The notes under the pieces: generated by a model
Database searches by the model: none
What the model was told of the DNA's origin: nothing
What the model saw: the letters and a program-made list of their open reading frames with translations, nothing else
Position numbers and translations under genes: made by a program
In this document: positions 1 to 7,144 of the stretch, one piece after another
How positions within the stretch are numbered: the first letter of the stretch is position 1
How the letters are laid out: the number at the start of each line of letters is the position of its first letter
Assembly: GCA_050745265.1 (NCBI GenBank)
Contig: JBOGKE010000015.1
Location: 1 to 64,000 of the forward strand
From: RH2-MAG17b sp050745265
GTDB lineage: Bacteria; Acidobacteriota; Terriglobia; UBA7540
Direction: 5' to 3'
Length of the DNA: 64,000 nt

Positions 1-165
1 CCTCTTCTCTGGAGTTTTAAGGGAGATAGTCCAGCATATCCATTCGTTGCGGGAAAGTGGTGTGATGTCTTCCCAAGCCGTCAAAGCTTTTGGATCGGCT
101 GTTAACGCTTTTCGCAAGTCTGCCGGCAACTTGTGCGCCGTGCCGCCTGAAATCATTTTAGCCAT
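1..165 (-). CDS. YdeI/OmpD-associated family protein, N-terminal part (runs off the window)
   Basis: The first 55 codons of a minus-strand gene are visible. The start codon is the ATG at 165-163, and the frame stays open to base 1. The product begins MAKMISGGTAHKLPADLRKA and continues with a WEDITPLSRNEWICW-type segment. I recognise that as the N-terminal core of the YdeI/OmpD-associated (bacteriocin-resistance-like) family, whose biochemical role is not settled. The rest of the gene lies outside the window, so length and integrity cannot be judged. A second in-frame ATG three codons later is an alternative start. A 14-bp perfect palindrome lies immediately upstream, and an IS element begins about 90 bp further up. 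Confidence 0.7.
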   Translation of the reverse strand, partial: MAKMISGGTAHKLPADLRKALTADPKALTAWEDITPLSRNEWICWTISLKTPEKR

Positions 166-168
166 ATG

Positions 169-182
169 TTTAGCATGCTAAA
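169..182. promoter_or_regulatory. Perfect palindrome just upstream of the YdeI-like start
   Basis: TTTAGCATGCTAAA is a perfect 14-bp palindrome ending 4 bp upstream of the ATG of the minus-strand YdeI-like gene. Its position over the presumed ribosome-binding or leader region would suit an operator. No regulator is evident, so this is a candidate only. Confidence 0.25.
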
Positions 183-255
183 TCCAGTATCCTCGATAAA
201 GCCAGCCCATTGTTATGTAAGTTGAGAAAAGATGGTTCTGCGCAGGAAAGTGACA

Positions 256-271
256 CCTAAGTTATGCACAG
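256..271 (+). repeat. Left terminal inverted repeat of the IS1380-like element
   Basis: CCTAAGTTATGCACAG pairs with the inverted copy at 2072-2087, 13 of 16 positions identical. A partial direct echo, TATGCACAGA, lies inside the element at about 480-490. Confidence 0.65.
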
Positions 272-493
272 AAAGTGGGTAGACAGCTGGCCGCACTGCC
301 CCTCTGGCGACTACATCAGTTAGCGATGCTCCGCGCTGGGAGTCTCTACATCGCCCGTTCCGTTTGATTGTTCCCGCGTCGTTTGGCTCGTCTCATTCGA
401 CTCCTTCCGACTTTCCACTTGTGGAGTGGCCGCCGCTATCTCACGGCGGCGCTGGCCGTTGCGAGCAATGCATAAAATTCTATGCACAGAGGT

Positions 494-1948
494 TCAAACC
501 AAAGCCGTCTTCAGCACGGGAGCGAATTCTTGCCCCGACAGACGAATGGCACGCAGTCGGTCCATGAGCCGCTGCAACAGGCCGCCTTCTTCGTATTGAT
601 CGCTGTAGCTGACCCCCGTTCTGCCCGCGTGCCGCCAGACTTTGGCCGCCACAAACAGAAAGCGCAGGCGCGCCGTGGCCAGTCTCGTGTGCTGCAGGGT
701 CTCGACCTGCGCCTCCGCTTCCCGGTGAAACAACAACAGCCAGCAGTTCACGTTGTAGGCCAGCATCGCCAACTGGAAGTGGTTGCCATTGACGTCAAAG
801 CGGCGCGAAGGGTGAGCCGCCAGGCCCACGTCGTTGTTCGCTTCCGTGATCAGGTTCTCGGCCCCCACCCGCTGGTTGTAGAACCAGACCGCCCACGCAA
901 TCGGATCGCCCAGGTTAGTCACAAAGACGCGATAGAGGTACTCTGCCGTCTCGAACAACTGATATTGCTCGGGCTCGTCCGCCGCTCGGGGCTCAGGCTT
1001 TTTCAGGTAACGCAGGGCGATAAAGCGGTAAGCCCGACCCCATCCTTCCGGTTGATACCAGAACTGGCATTCTTCGTCCGCATCGGTCTTCCGCGAAGCT
1101 TTCCAATCCGCCTGCCGCAACTGCTCCAGCAGCCGGCCAGTCTTGCGGGCGACGATGATGAACCGGCAACGCGATTGTTCGTAGGCTTCGACGGCCTCCC
1201 GGCAGTAAAATCCCGCATCGGCGCGGGCGAAGGTCTGAATCACCCCGGCCGGGAGCAGTCGAAAGACAGTGCGCAAGTGGGTGGCGATTTGGGCGCCCGT
1301 CGGCCGATCCCCGTTGCGCAACTGGCCGGCGACAAACTCACGCGTCTCCGCCAGAAAGGTCAGCATCGGCTGATAGCTCTTCTTGCCCCGGTTCTTCGGG
1401 TTGTAACTCTTGCGCGCTCCGAACTGCTTCCCATAGAGCGTGTGGACCGTCGTATCAGTATCCAGAGTCACCGTCGTTAACCGCACGTTGGCCGCTGCCC
1501 ACACCCGCTCGCGCAACTGGCGCTGGACCTCCAAGATCTGTCCGGCTACGCTGGCATGGAGCGAGGCCAGAAACCGCCACAGAGTCGATTGCGGGGGCAG
1601 ATGCGCGACCCTCAGAATCCCGGTCAGCAGAGGATCGCGGGCGATAAAGCGCAACTGGTTCAACCGGCTGAAGCCCACATAGAGGCCCAACACGATCGCC
1701 AAGATGAATCGGTAGCCGTCCATCACCCGCGTCCGCCGCTTCACGCTCAGCGTCTGCTCTACCAGTTCACGGAAACCGATCTTCTCCAGCATCGTCGCCA
1801 CCGGCAACAGGCCGCCGTAAGGAGTGAGATTTCGACCGGCGAAGTCGAACGGCGTGGAAGCCCCGATTTTATTGGCCTCCGGGAGGGGTGCTCCGCACCC
1901 TTGCGCGGCGCGGGTTTTATCGCTATGCTTCTTTCCGTTGTTCACCAT
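494..1948 (-). CDS. IS1380-family DDE transposase
   Basis: This 484-residue protein catalyses cut-and-paste movement of the surrounding element. The RNase-H-like catalytic core is recognisable from three blocks: LDTDTTVHTLYG (D162/D164), TFARADAGFY (D243) and GAENLITEANND (E363 or E368). These fit the D, D, E triad of IS1380/IS4-type enzymes. The block KSYNPKNRGKKSYQPML after the first Asp is characteristic of IS1380. The full length matches the family's usual 430-490 residues and I see no internal stop or frameshift. The copy may therefore be active or only recently silenced. The ATG at 1948 is the natural start. The upstream 140 bp to the inverted repeat would hold the promoter. Confidence 0.9.
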   Translation of the reverse strand: MVNNGKKHSDKTRAAQGCGAPLPEANKIGASTPFDFAGRNLTPYGGLLPVATMLEKIGFRELVEQTLSVKRRTRVMDGYRFILAIVLGLYVGFSRLNQLRFIARDPLLTGILRVAHLPPQSTLWRFLASLHASVAGQILEVQRQLRERVWAAANVRLTTVTLDTDTTVHTLYGKQFGARKSYNPKNRGKKSYQPMLTFLAETREFVAGQLRNGDRPTGAQIATHLRTVFRLLPAGVIQTFARADAGFYCREAVEAYEQSRCRFIIVARKTGRLLEQLRQADWKASRKTDADEECQFWYQPEGWGRAYRFIALRYLKKPEPRAADEPEQYQLFETAEYLYRVFVTNLGDPIAWAVWFYNQRVGAENLITEANNDVGLAAHPSRRFDVNGNHFQLAMLAYNVNCWLLLFHREAEAQVETLQHTRLATARLRFLFVAAKVWRHAGRTGVSYSDQYEEGGLLQRLMDRLRAIRLSGQEFAPVLKTALV

Positions 1949-2071
1949 TTGGGTGACCTCCTTGGGGTTGAGTTCGCAAAGTGGACTCTCTGCAAACTCT
2001 CTCTTTTACCCTATGTTTTCGAGGTCCCCAAATGGTTTCTTGAGCTGTGCCTTGTCACCTACGCCCTACCA

Positions 2072-2087
2072 CCGCGCATAACTCAGG
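2072..2087 (-). repeat. Right terminal inverted repeat of the IS1380-like element
   Basis: Read on the minus strand this is CCTGAGTTATGCGCGG, the partner of the left end at 256-271. It lies 124 bp upstream of the transposase start. Confidence 0.65.
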
Positions 2088-2227
2088 TTCCAACTTCGCG
2101 CAAGTTGGAAATGGAAGCGCACCCGACGGGTTAAGATGGTGCCCTTGTATTCACGCAAGAAGTCAAAAAGTAGCGTTCAACTTACGAATTCGGGATTAAT
2201 CCCGGCGGACCGGAAACGCAACAACGG

Positions 2228-2716
2228 ATGAAACGAATCTACCTCTCCCTCGGCTCGAATCTGGGCGACCGGATGGCGAACCTCAGATGTGCCATCGAAC
2301 GGCTGGGAGAGCACGGCGTCACAGCACGGCGAATCTCCTCGTACTATAAGACTCAGCCCGTCGATTTTCTTCCTCAGGCGTGGTTCGTGAATTGCGCCGT
2401 CGAAGCGGAAACCTGCCTGATGCCGCTGCAACTGCTGAGCGCTTGCAAGGAAATCGAGCGCGGGCTCGGACGCCGCCCCGGAACATTGAAGGGCCCCCGA
2501 GTGATCGACATCGACATCCTCTTGTACGATAATGCTGTGATCCATGCGCGTGAGTTGGTAGTTCCCCACGAGCGCATGGCGGACCGGAGGTTCGTGCTGG
2601 CGCCGCTGTGCGAGATTTCACCCGGCCTGCGCCATCCGTCGTCCCAACGGACGATGCAGGAATTGCTGCACGAAACACAGGACCAGAGCCAGGTTGTGAG
2701 GATCAGGGCGGACTGA
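2228..2716 (+). CDS. folK: 2-amino-4-hydroxy-6-hydroxymethyldihydropteridine pyrophosphokinase (HPPK)
   Basis: HPPK transfers pyrophosphate from ATP to 6-hydroxymethyl-7,8-dihydropterin, the step before dihydropteroate synthase in folate synthesis (cytosolic). The 162-residue length is normal. The N-terminal YLSLGSNLGDR block is the conserved substrate-binding start. KGPRVIDIDILLY matches the family signature with the two metal-binding Asp residues, and VVPHERMADRRFVLAPL is the usual late block. It is the first gene of a plus-strand cluster followed by a deoxynucleoside kinase, panB and panC, all cofactor or nucleotide functions. About 140 bp separate it from the IS end, so its promoter lies in that stretch. 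Confidence 0.95.
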   Translation: MKRIYLSLGSNLGDRMANLRCAIERLGEHGVTARRISSYYKTQPVDFLPQAWFVNCAVEAETCLMPLQLLSACKEIERGLGRRPGTLKGPRVIDIDILLYDNAVIHARELVVPHERMADRRFVLAPLCEISPGLRHPSSQRTMQELLHETQDQSQVVRIRAD

Positions 2717-2795
2717 TTCTGCTTAACGCGGGAGCGACCCAGCGCTCGGTTGCGCCTGCCATCCGCCGGCCCGCGGCACAAAACCCGTCACGCTC

Positions 2796-3455
2796 ATGCC
2801 ACGCCGACACGAATTTGCCCAGTTCATCGCCATCGAAGGGCCCTTGCGCGTGGGCAAGACCAGCCTCGCGGACATCCTGGCGCGTCGCTTTGGCGCGGAG
2901 CGCCTGCGAGACGTGGAGGACAATCCGTTCCTCGACCGCTTCTATGAGGGAGCGCCGGGCGCCGCGTTCCAGGCGCAATTCTACTTTTTGTGGCGCCGCT
3001 TCAAGCAATGGCAGGGCCTGGACGTCGGCGGGCCCGCCGGCCGCCCGATCGTGAGCGATTACCTTTTCGCCAAAGATAAGATTTACGCTTATCTGAATCT
3101 CGCCGACGAGGAGCTGGCGCTTTACGAACAGTACTATGAGGAGTTTGCGGAGCAAGTTCCAAAGCCTGATCTGGTGATATACTTGCAATCGAAGCCGGGC
3201 ACGCTGAAGGGCCGGATTGCCAGAAAAAACGTGCCGTCCGAGCAGGATATCTCGGACGAATATCTCGAAGAAGTCACCCGGGCTTACGACCACTTCTTTA
3301 TCCATTATGACGAGGCCCCGCTGCTTGTGGTTGATACCTCGCGCATCGACTTCATCGAGCGTGAGGACGACCTCGCCGAACTGATGCACCGGATCAGCGA
3401 GCCGGTGAAGGGGACGCAGTACTTTCTGCCGCTTGGATCCGCCCCGGCGGACTGA
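2796..3455 (+). CDS. Deoxynucleoside kinase (deoxyadenosine/deoxyguanosine kinase family)
   Basis: This 219-residue protein belongs to the dNK/thymidine-kinase-2-like family that phosphorylates deoxynucleosides in salvage. It has a P-loop IEGPLRVGKTSLA near residues 11-23, the VEDNPFLDRFY block (the family's ExxxNP-type motif) and a FYFLWRRFKQW helix. It also has the late lid-type region with arginine and lysine residues around GRIARKNVPSEQDIS. The substrate cannot be told from sequence. It follows folK by about 80 bp and precedes panB. The start ATG is at MPRRHEFAQF, with no strong Shine-Dalgarno site, so translation may depend on the folK transcript. Confidence 0.88.
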   Translation: MPRRHEFAQFIAIEGPLRVGKTSLADILARRFGAERLRDVEDNPFLDRFYEGAPGAAFQAQFYFLWRRFKQWQGLDVGGPAGRPIVSDYLFAKDKIYAYLNLADEELALYEQYYEEFAEQVPKPDLVIYLQSKPGTLKGRIARKNVPSEQDISDEYLEEVTRAYDHFFIHYDEAPLLVVDTSRIDFIEREDDLAELMHRISEPVKGTQYFLPLGSAPAD

Positions 3456-3464
3456 GACGGTGGG

Positions 3465-3526
3465 AATTCAATCATCGGTTCAGTGAATCAATGATTCAAT
3501 GGACCAATGGCTCAATGCATTCACTG
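3465..3526 (+). repeat. AT-rich word repeat between the dNK gene and panB
   Basis: The 60 bp before panB are made of variants of the words gaatcaatg, gattcaatgg, ggaccaatgg and ggctcaatg. A similar stretch built from tcattgaacc, ccattggagc and gaaacaatga lies at 36106-36168. Both sit directly between genes of one operon. In panB the repeat supplies in-frame upstream ATGs that probably are not used. Confidence 0.55.
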
Positions 3527-3535
3527 GAGGATGCC

Positions 3536-4399
3536 ATGGACCGACTTCCTGAGGCCGTGAGCAAAATCACCGTTCCGCTCGTTTCCGCCCGGAAACAGCG
3601 GGGTGAGAAAACGGTTTGCCTGACCGCGTACGATTATCCCGCCGCGCGCATCGCCGATGAAGCGGGGATTGATGTGATCCTGACCGGCGATACGCTGGGC
3701 GAAGTAGTCCTTGGATACGATTCCACGCTCTCCGTCACGGAGGAAGAAATCCTGCATCATCTCAAGGCGGTGCGCCGCGGGGTGAAGCGCGCCCTGCTGG
3801 TTGCGGACTTGCCGTTCGGCTCCTATCATGTCAGCGACCAGCAAGCGGTTGCGGCGACCATCCGTTACGTCAAAGAGGGCGGCGCGGAGGCGGTGAAGCT
3901 CGAGGGAGGCCGCAAGCGGGCTGCGGTGATCCGGAGAATCGTTGATGCAGAGGTGCCCGTAATGGGCCATATCGGCCTCACTCCGCAATCGATTCACGCC
4001 CTCGGCGGCCATCGCGTGCAGGGAAAGACCGCGCAAGCAGCGGCAGATCTTGTGGCCGATGCAGAAGCTGTGGCGGAGGCGGGCGCGTTCGCGCTGGTGC
4101 TGGAAGGAATTCCGCGCGAGCTGGCGGCTCTCATCACAAGTCGGCTGCGCATTCCCACGATTGGAATTGGCGCCGGGCCCGAGTGCGATGGGCAGATTCT
4201 CGTGCTGCACGATCTGCTCGGAATCACACCCGAGCCGCATCCGAAGTTTGTCCGTCCTTACGCAAACCTCGCGGAAGTCATGCGCGATGCCTTCGTTCGA
4301 TATGGTGACGACGTCCGCGAAGGGCGCTTCCCCGCCGAGGAGGAGTCGTACCACTGGCCCGCAGCGGTGAAGGACCAGTTCGCCCGGCAATGGGTGTGA
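3536..4399 (+). CDS. panB: 3-methyl-2-oxobutanoate hydroxymethyltransferase
   Basis: PanB adds a hydroxymethyl group from methylene-tetrahydrofolate to alpha-ketoisovalerate, the first committed step of pantothenate and CoA synthesis. Conserved blocks include VCLTAYDYPAARIADEAG, GDTLGEVVLGYDSTLSVT (metal and substrate binding), the DLPFGSYHVS stretch, MGHIGLTPQSIHALGG and IGIGAGPECDGQILVLHD. I chose the ATG at 3536 because GGAGG lies 6 bp upstream. The frame is open back to 3491, but those codons lie in the word repeat. The product is about 287 residues, normal for the family. It is followed 27 bp later by panC, and folK, upstream in the cluster, supplies the folate that PanB uses. Confidence 0.96.
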   Translation: MDRLPEAVSKITVPLVSARKQRGEKTVCLTAYDYPAARIADEAGIDVILTGDTLGEVVLGYDSTLSVTEEEILHHLKAVRRGVKRALLVADLPFGSYHVSDQQAVAATIRYVKEGGAEAVKLEGGRKRAAVIRRIVDAEVPVMGHIGLTPQSIHALGGHRVQGKTAQAAADLVADAEAVAEAGAFALVLEGIPRELAALITSRLRIPTIGIGAGPECDGQILVLHDLLGITPEPHPKFVRPYANLAEVMRDAFVRYGDDVREGRFPAEEESYHWPAAVKDQFARQWV

Positions 4400-4426
4400 C
4401 GAGTTGAACCCGGCCCGGCGCCGCCC

Positions 4427-5980
4427 ATGCAGTTAATCACCACGATCAGCGGGATCCGAGCCTTTTCGCGCCGTGCGCACGACGATGGCAGGACCGTCGG
4501 ACTCGTGCCCACGATGGGCGCGCTCCACGATGGTCACCTCAGCCTGGTCCGCCGCTCGAAGAGCCAGTGCGATGCGACCGTAGTCTCCATCTTTGTGAAC
4601 CCCTCGCAGTTTGGTCCTTCCGAAGACCTCGCACGCTACCCGCGCGACCTTTCCCGAGATGTGGCGCGGCTCGAACCCTTCAACATTGACGCGGTATTTG
4701 CTCCCGAGTCCGGCGAGATTTACCCCCTCGGCTTTTCTACGTGGGTCGAGCCCGGCGCTGCAGCCCGCTCGCTCGAGGGCGCGCTCCGGCCGGAACACTT
4801 TCGCGGGGTCGCAACGGTGGTCCTGAAGTTCATCAACCTGGCGGACCCCGACCTGGCTTTCTTCGGCCAGAAAGATTTGCAGCAAGCGGCCGTGCTGCGC
4901 GCGCTGGTGAAAGATTTCAACCTGCGCGTCCACTTGGTCCTGTGCCCCATCATTCGCGCCGAAGATGGTGTGGCGCTCAGCTCGCGCAATGAGTACTTGA
5001 ATGCCGAGGAGAGAAAGAAGGCCGCGCTGCTTTACCGCAGTCTCGAGCGTGCCAAGGAGCTGGTGTGGAACGGCGAAGCGAATGCCGCGCGAATCGTTGA
5101 CGAAATGAGTTCCGTTCTCGCTTCCGACCCTGAGGTGAGCGTGGATTACGTAGCGCTCGTCGATCCTGTTTCATTCGAGCCCGTCGAGCGCGTTGTGGCA
5201 GGATGCGCGGCGCTGGTGGCCGCGCGCGTGGGATCGACGCGTCTGATCGACAACGCCGTCCTGGGGCCGCCCGGCGCCACGGAAGAGCAACTGCTGCAAG
5301 GCGCTCAAGGCGGCGTGGCGGTTACCGGCGTGGCGGTCCACGCTCCCGGTGTTGAAGTAGAGAGCGTGAGACGGCAAATCGAAAGCTGCCGCGACTGCGC
5401 CGCGATCTCCTCCGTCGTGCTGCCGCCGCACGAGTTTCTGGCCAAATATCTGAAGAGCGATTACCCCGATTTGGCGAGGGTTCGCACGCTGGTCATCGGA
5501 CGAGATGCTCCGTGGAACCCGGCGCGTTACCTCTATCGCAGCCAGGATGCGGCGGACGCCTTCACCGCCCGCTTGTTCGAGCTCGTCGGGGTCCGAGACT
5601 TCGCCGAGTTCAAAACGCGCTTCGCCATGACCGACGCTCTGCGCTGCCACGCGACACTCACTCCGCTCCCGCCGCGCGCTCTCGCGAACTGCGCGCGCCA
5701 TTTGCCGGGCGAACTCCGGCTGTTTCCCAACCTGCGGGCGATTGTCGTGATGGGCGAGGACGCGTACCAACAATTTCAGCGCTCCATCCTTCGGCGCAAG
5801 CCCGCCGACTTCGCTCCCTTCAGCCAGCTGCTTGGGGAACAAGGCTGGGCGTCGGAGGAAGTGCGCTTGGACGTCGCGCCCGAGGGGCCCATCACCGTGA
5901 TCTATTGTTACCACCCCGCAAACGGATACCGCAGTACCGCTTCCATCGCGCGCCTGCTGCCTCAGCCGAGCGATACCTGA
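4427..5980 (+). CDS. panC: Pantothenate synthetase fused to an Fe-S uracil-DNA-glycosylase-like domain
   Basis: Residues 1 to about 282 are a complete pantoate-beta-alanine ligase. They contain the VPTMGALHDGH motif (His34 and His37 of the nucleotidyl-transfer site), FVNPSQFGPSEDLARYPR, FFGQKDLQQAAVL and SSRNEYLNAEER. The family normally ends near ARVGSTRLIDN. Here the same frame continues for another 235 residues. That extension has C321-x2-C324 early and C407-x14-C422 later, with a RDAPWNPARYLY block (359-370) between. A NLRAIVVMGEDAYQQF block follows, and the extension ends with YHPANGYR (His496). Cysteine order and block order resemble [4Fe-4S] family 4/5 uracil-DNA glycosylases, though the usual GEAPG motif is altered. 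PanC activity is secure. The role of the extension is unknown. Confidence 0.9.
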   Translation: MQLITTISGIRAFSRRAHDDGRTVGLVPTMGALHDGHLSLVRRSKSQCDATVVSIFVNPSQFGPSEDLARYPRDLSRDVARLEPFNIDAVFAPESGEIYPLGFSTWVEPGAAARSLEGALRPEHFRGVATVVLKFINLADPDLAFFGQKDLQQAAVLRALVKDFNLRVHLVLCPIIRAEDGVALSSRNEYLNAEERKKAALLYRSLERAKELVWNGEANAARIVDEMSSVLASDPEVSVDYVALVDPVSFEPVERVVAGCAALVAARVGSTRLIDNAVLGPPGATEEQLLQGAQGGVAVTGVAVHAPGVEVESVRRQIESCRDCAAISSVVLPPHEFLAKYLKSDYPDLARVRTLVIGRDAPWNPARYLYRSQDAADAFTARLFELVGVRDFAEFKTRFAMTDALRCHATLTPLPPRALANCARHLPGELRLFPNLRAIVVMGEDAYQQFQRSILRRKPADFAPFSQLLGEQGWASEEVRLDVAPEGPITVIYCYHPANGYRSTASIARLLPQPSDT

Positions 5981-5994
5981 CGAACGGCGCCCTA

Positions 5995-6115
5995 CTGAGG
6001 ATTACAGGCTATAGCGATAAAGCGGGCTGTAGCGGTGCGGTCCCCAGCGCCGAAGAACGCCGGTGAGGACACCGGCGCTACAGCAAATGCTGTCACTATG
6101 ATTTGTAATCGTCAG
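5995..6115. mobile_element. MITE-like element with 12-bp terminal inverted repeats flanked by TA
   Basis: The ends CTGAGGATTACA (5995-6006) and TGTAATCGTCAG (6104-6115) are inverted repeats with one mismatch. TA lies directly outside both ends (5993-5994 and 6116-6117), which is the target duplication left by IS630/Tc1-type transposases. The 121-bp interior has no reading frame but contains a further inverted pair, GCTGTAGCGGTGCGG against CGCCGGTG/CACCGGCGCTACAGC. It lies in the convergent space between panC and the prepilin peptidase, where it could also act as a bidirectional hairpin. Confidence 0.6.
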
Positions 6116-6168
6116 TAGCTGATCCGCGCGCGTTGAACCGCAGCGTGCCGCAGCGCCCAGCCGCACTC

Positions 6169-7050
6169 TCATCTGAAGTTCGCCCAGTGCAGGTACGCAA
6201 AAATCAACGCCTGACCGCCAAACAGCGCGTAAACGGCGGCCGCAGCCAGGAAGCTCCCGTAAGGCCATTCATAATCGTGATAACGCTTGCTGATCAGACG
6301 GAAGGGAACGGCGATCAGCGCGCCGGCGACCGAACCGAGCAGAATGGTGAGATAGGTAAGCGGAACGCCCAGGAAGACGCCGACCATCAGCATCAGCATC
6401 ACGTCTCCGAATCCCAGGTACTCCTTCTCGGGATCGCCGAATCGCTTAAACAGCCACGCTACGCCGTAGAGCAGCCCGCCTCCAAAAATTCCTCCCGCTA
6501 CCGCCCCGGCAAACGAAGAGAGCGGCCCGGAGAGATCCATTCCGGCTCGCCGGCAAACCCATTCGAGCAGCGCGTCATTGACGGGAGAAAAAAAGCTGAG
6601 CACGAGTCCAAGGATGATGCCCGTTATGGTCACCGAATGAGGGATCGTGCGCTCAGCGAGATCGGTGAACACCAGGATCACAAGAAGCATGGCGAATACA
6701 ATCGCCTTGAGAAACGCTGCCGTAGGTCCAAACTCCGTCAGCGCCACAACGAAAAGGCACGCGGTCAGAATCTCCACCACCGGATAAACAGGCGAGATTC
6801 TGGTTCCGCAGTACCGGCACTTCCCCTTCAGAACGAGGTAGCTGAGCACCGGAACGTTGTCGTACCAGCAAATCGGCTTGGCGCAGTTCGGACAGCGGGA
6901 CCGCGGCGCCACAACAGATTCGTGCCGCGGGAGCCGCGAAATGCACACGTTCAGGAAGCTGCCGAGCACGAGACCGAATAGCGCGGCGAAAGCGTAGGCG
7001 GCTTCGCTCGGAAGCAGCAGATACGGGGTAGGCAGTTCGAAGGCGATCAT
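6169..7050 (-). CDS. pilD: Type IV prepilin peptidase / N-methyltransferase (A24 family)
   Basis: This inner-membrane aspartyl protease removes the short leader of type IV pilins and type II pseudopilins. The bifunctional forms also N-methylate the new terminus. The 293-residue protein has the N-terminal GLVLGSFLNVCISRLPR block and two CxxC pairs (CPNC and CRYC) of the cytoplasmic zinc-binding methylase domain. About seven hydrophobic segments follow. The two protease aspartates lie in VFTDLAERTIPH and GFGDVML. The second motif is usually GxGDxK and here has Met for the Lys two positions after the Asp. No pilin or secretion genes are in the window, so this is a stand-alone gene. Confidence 0.92.
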   Translation of the reverse strand: MIAFELPTPYLLLPSEAAYAFAALFGLVLGSFLNVCISRLPRHESVVAPRSRCPNCAKPICWYDNVPVLSYLVLKGKCRYCGTRISPVYPVVEILTACLFVVALTEFGPTAAFLKAIVFAMLLVILVFTDLAERTIPHSVTITGIILGLVLSFFSPVNDALLEWVCRRAGMDLSGPLSSFAGAVAGGIFGGGLLYGVAWLFKRFGDPEKEYLGFGDVMLMLMVGVFLGVPLTYLTILLGSVAGALIAVPFRLISKRYHDYEWPYGSFLAAAAVYALFGGQALIFAYLHWANFR

Positions 7051-7144
7051 GAATCTTGCCTGGGTTACAAACTGATGATGTACCTGAATGATTCAACCAT
7101 ACCCGCGAAGTTGCCGCCCCCATGCGAGACGCTGGCGTTTCGCC

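Larger units (their letters stand above)
256..2087 (-). mobile_element. IS1380-family insertion sequence with imperfect terminal inverted repeats
   Basis: The element contains one transposase gene (494-1948, minus). Its ends can be placed because CCTAAGTTATGCACAG at 256-271 is matched on the other strand by CCTGAGTTATGCGCGG at 2087-2072, with 13 of 16 bases identical. Ends starting CCT are usual for this family. The total length of 1832 bp fits too. The flanking bases (..gaca before, ttcc.. after) do not form a clear target duplication, so the insertion is either old or rearranged. The left non-coding part (272-493) contains a GC-rich hairpin at about 430-455. The insertion separates the YdeI-like gene from folK. 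Confidence 0.75.

Noticed and set aside
482..1480. 332-codon plus-strand ORF opposite the transposase
   Set aside because: Antisense to the IS1380 transposase, whose motifs are clear. No ribosome-binding site.
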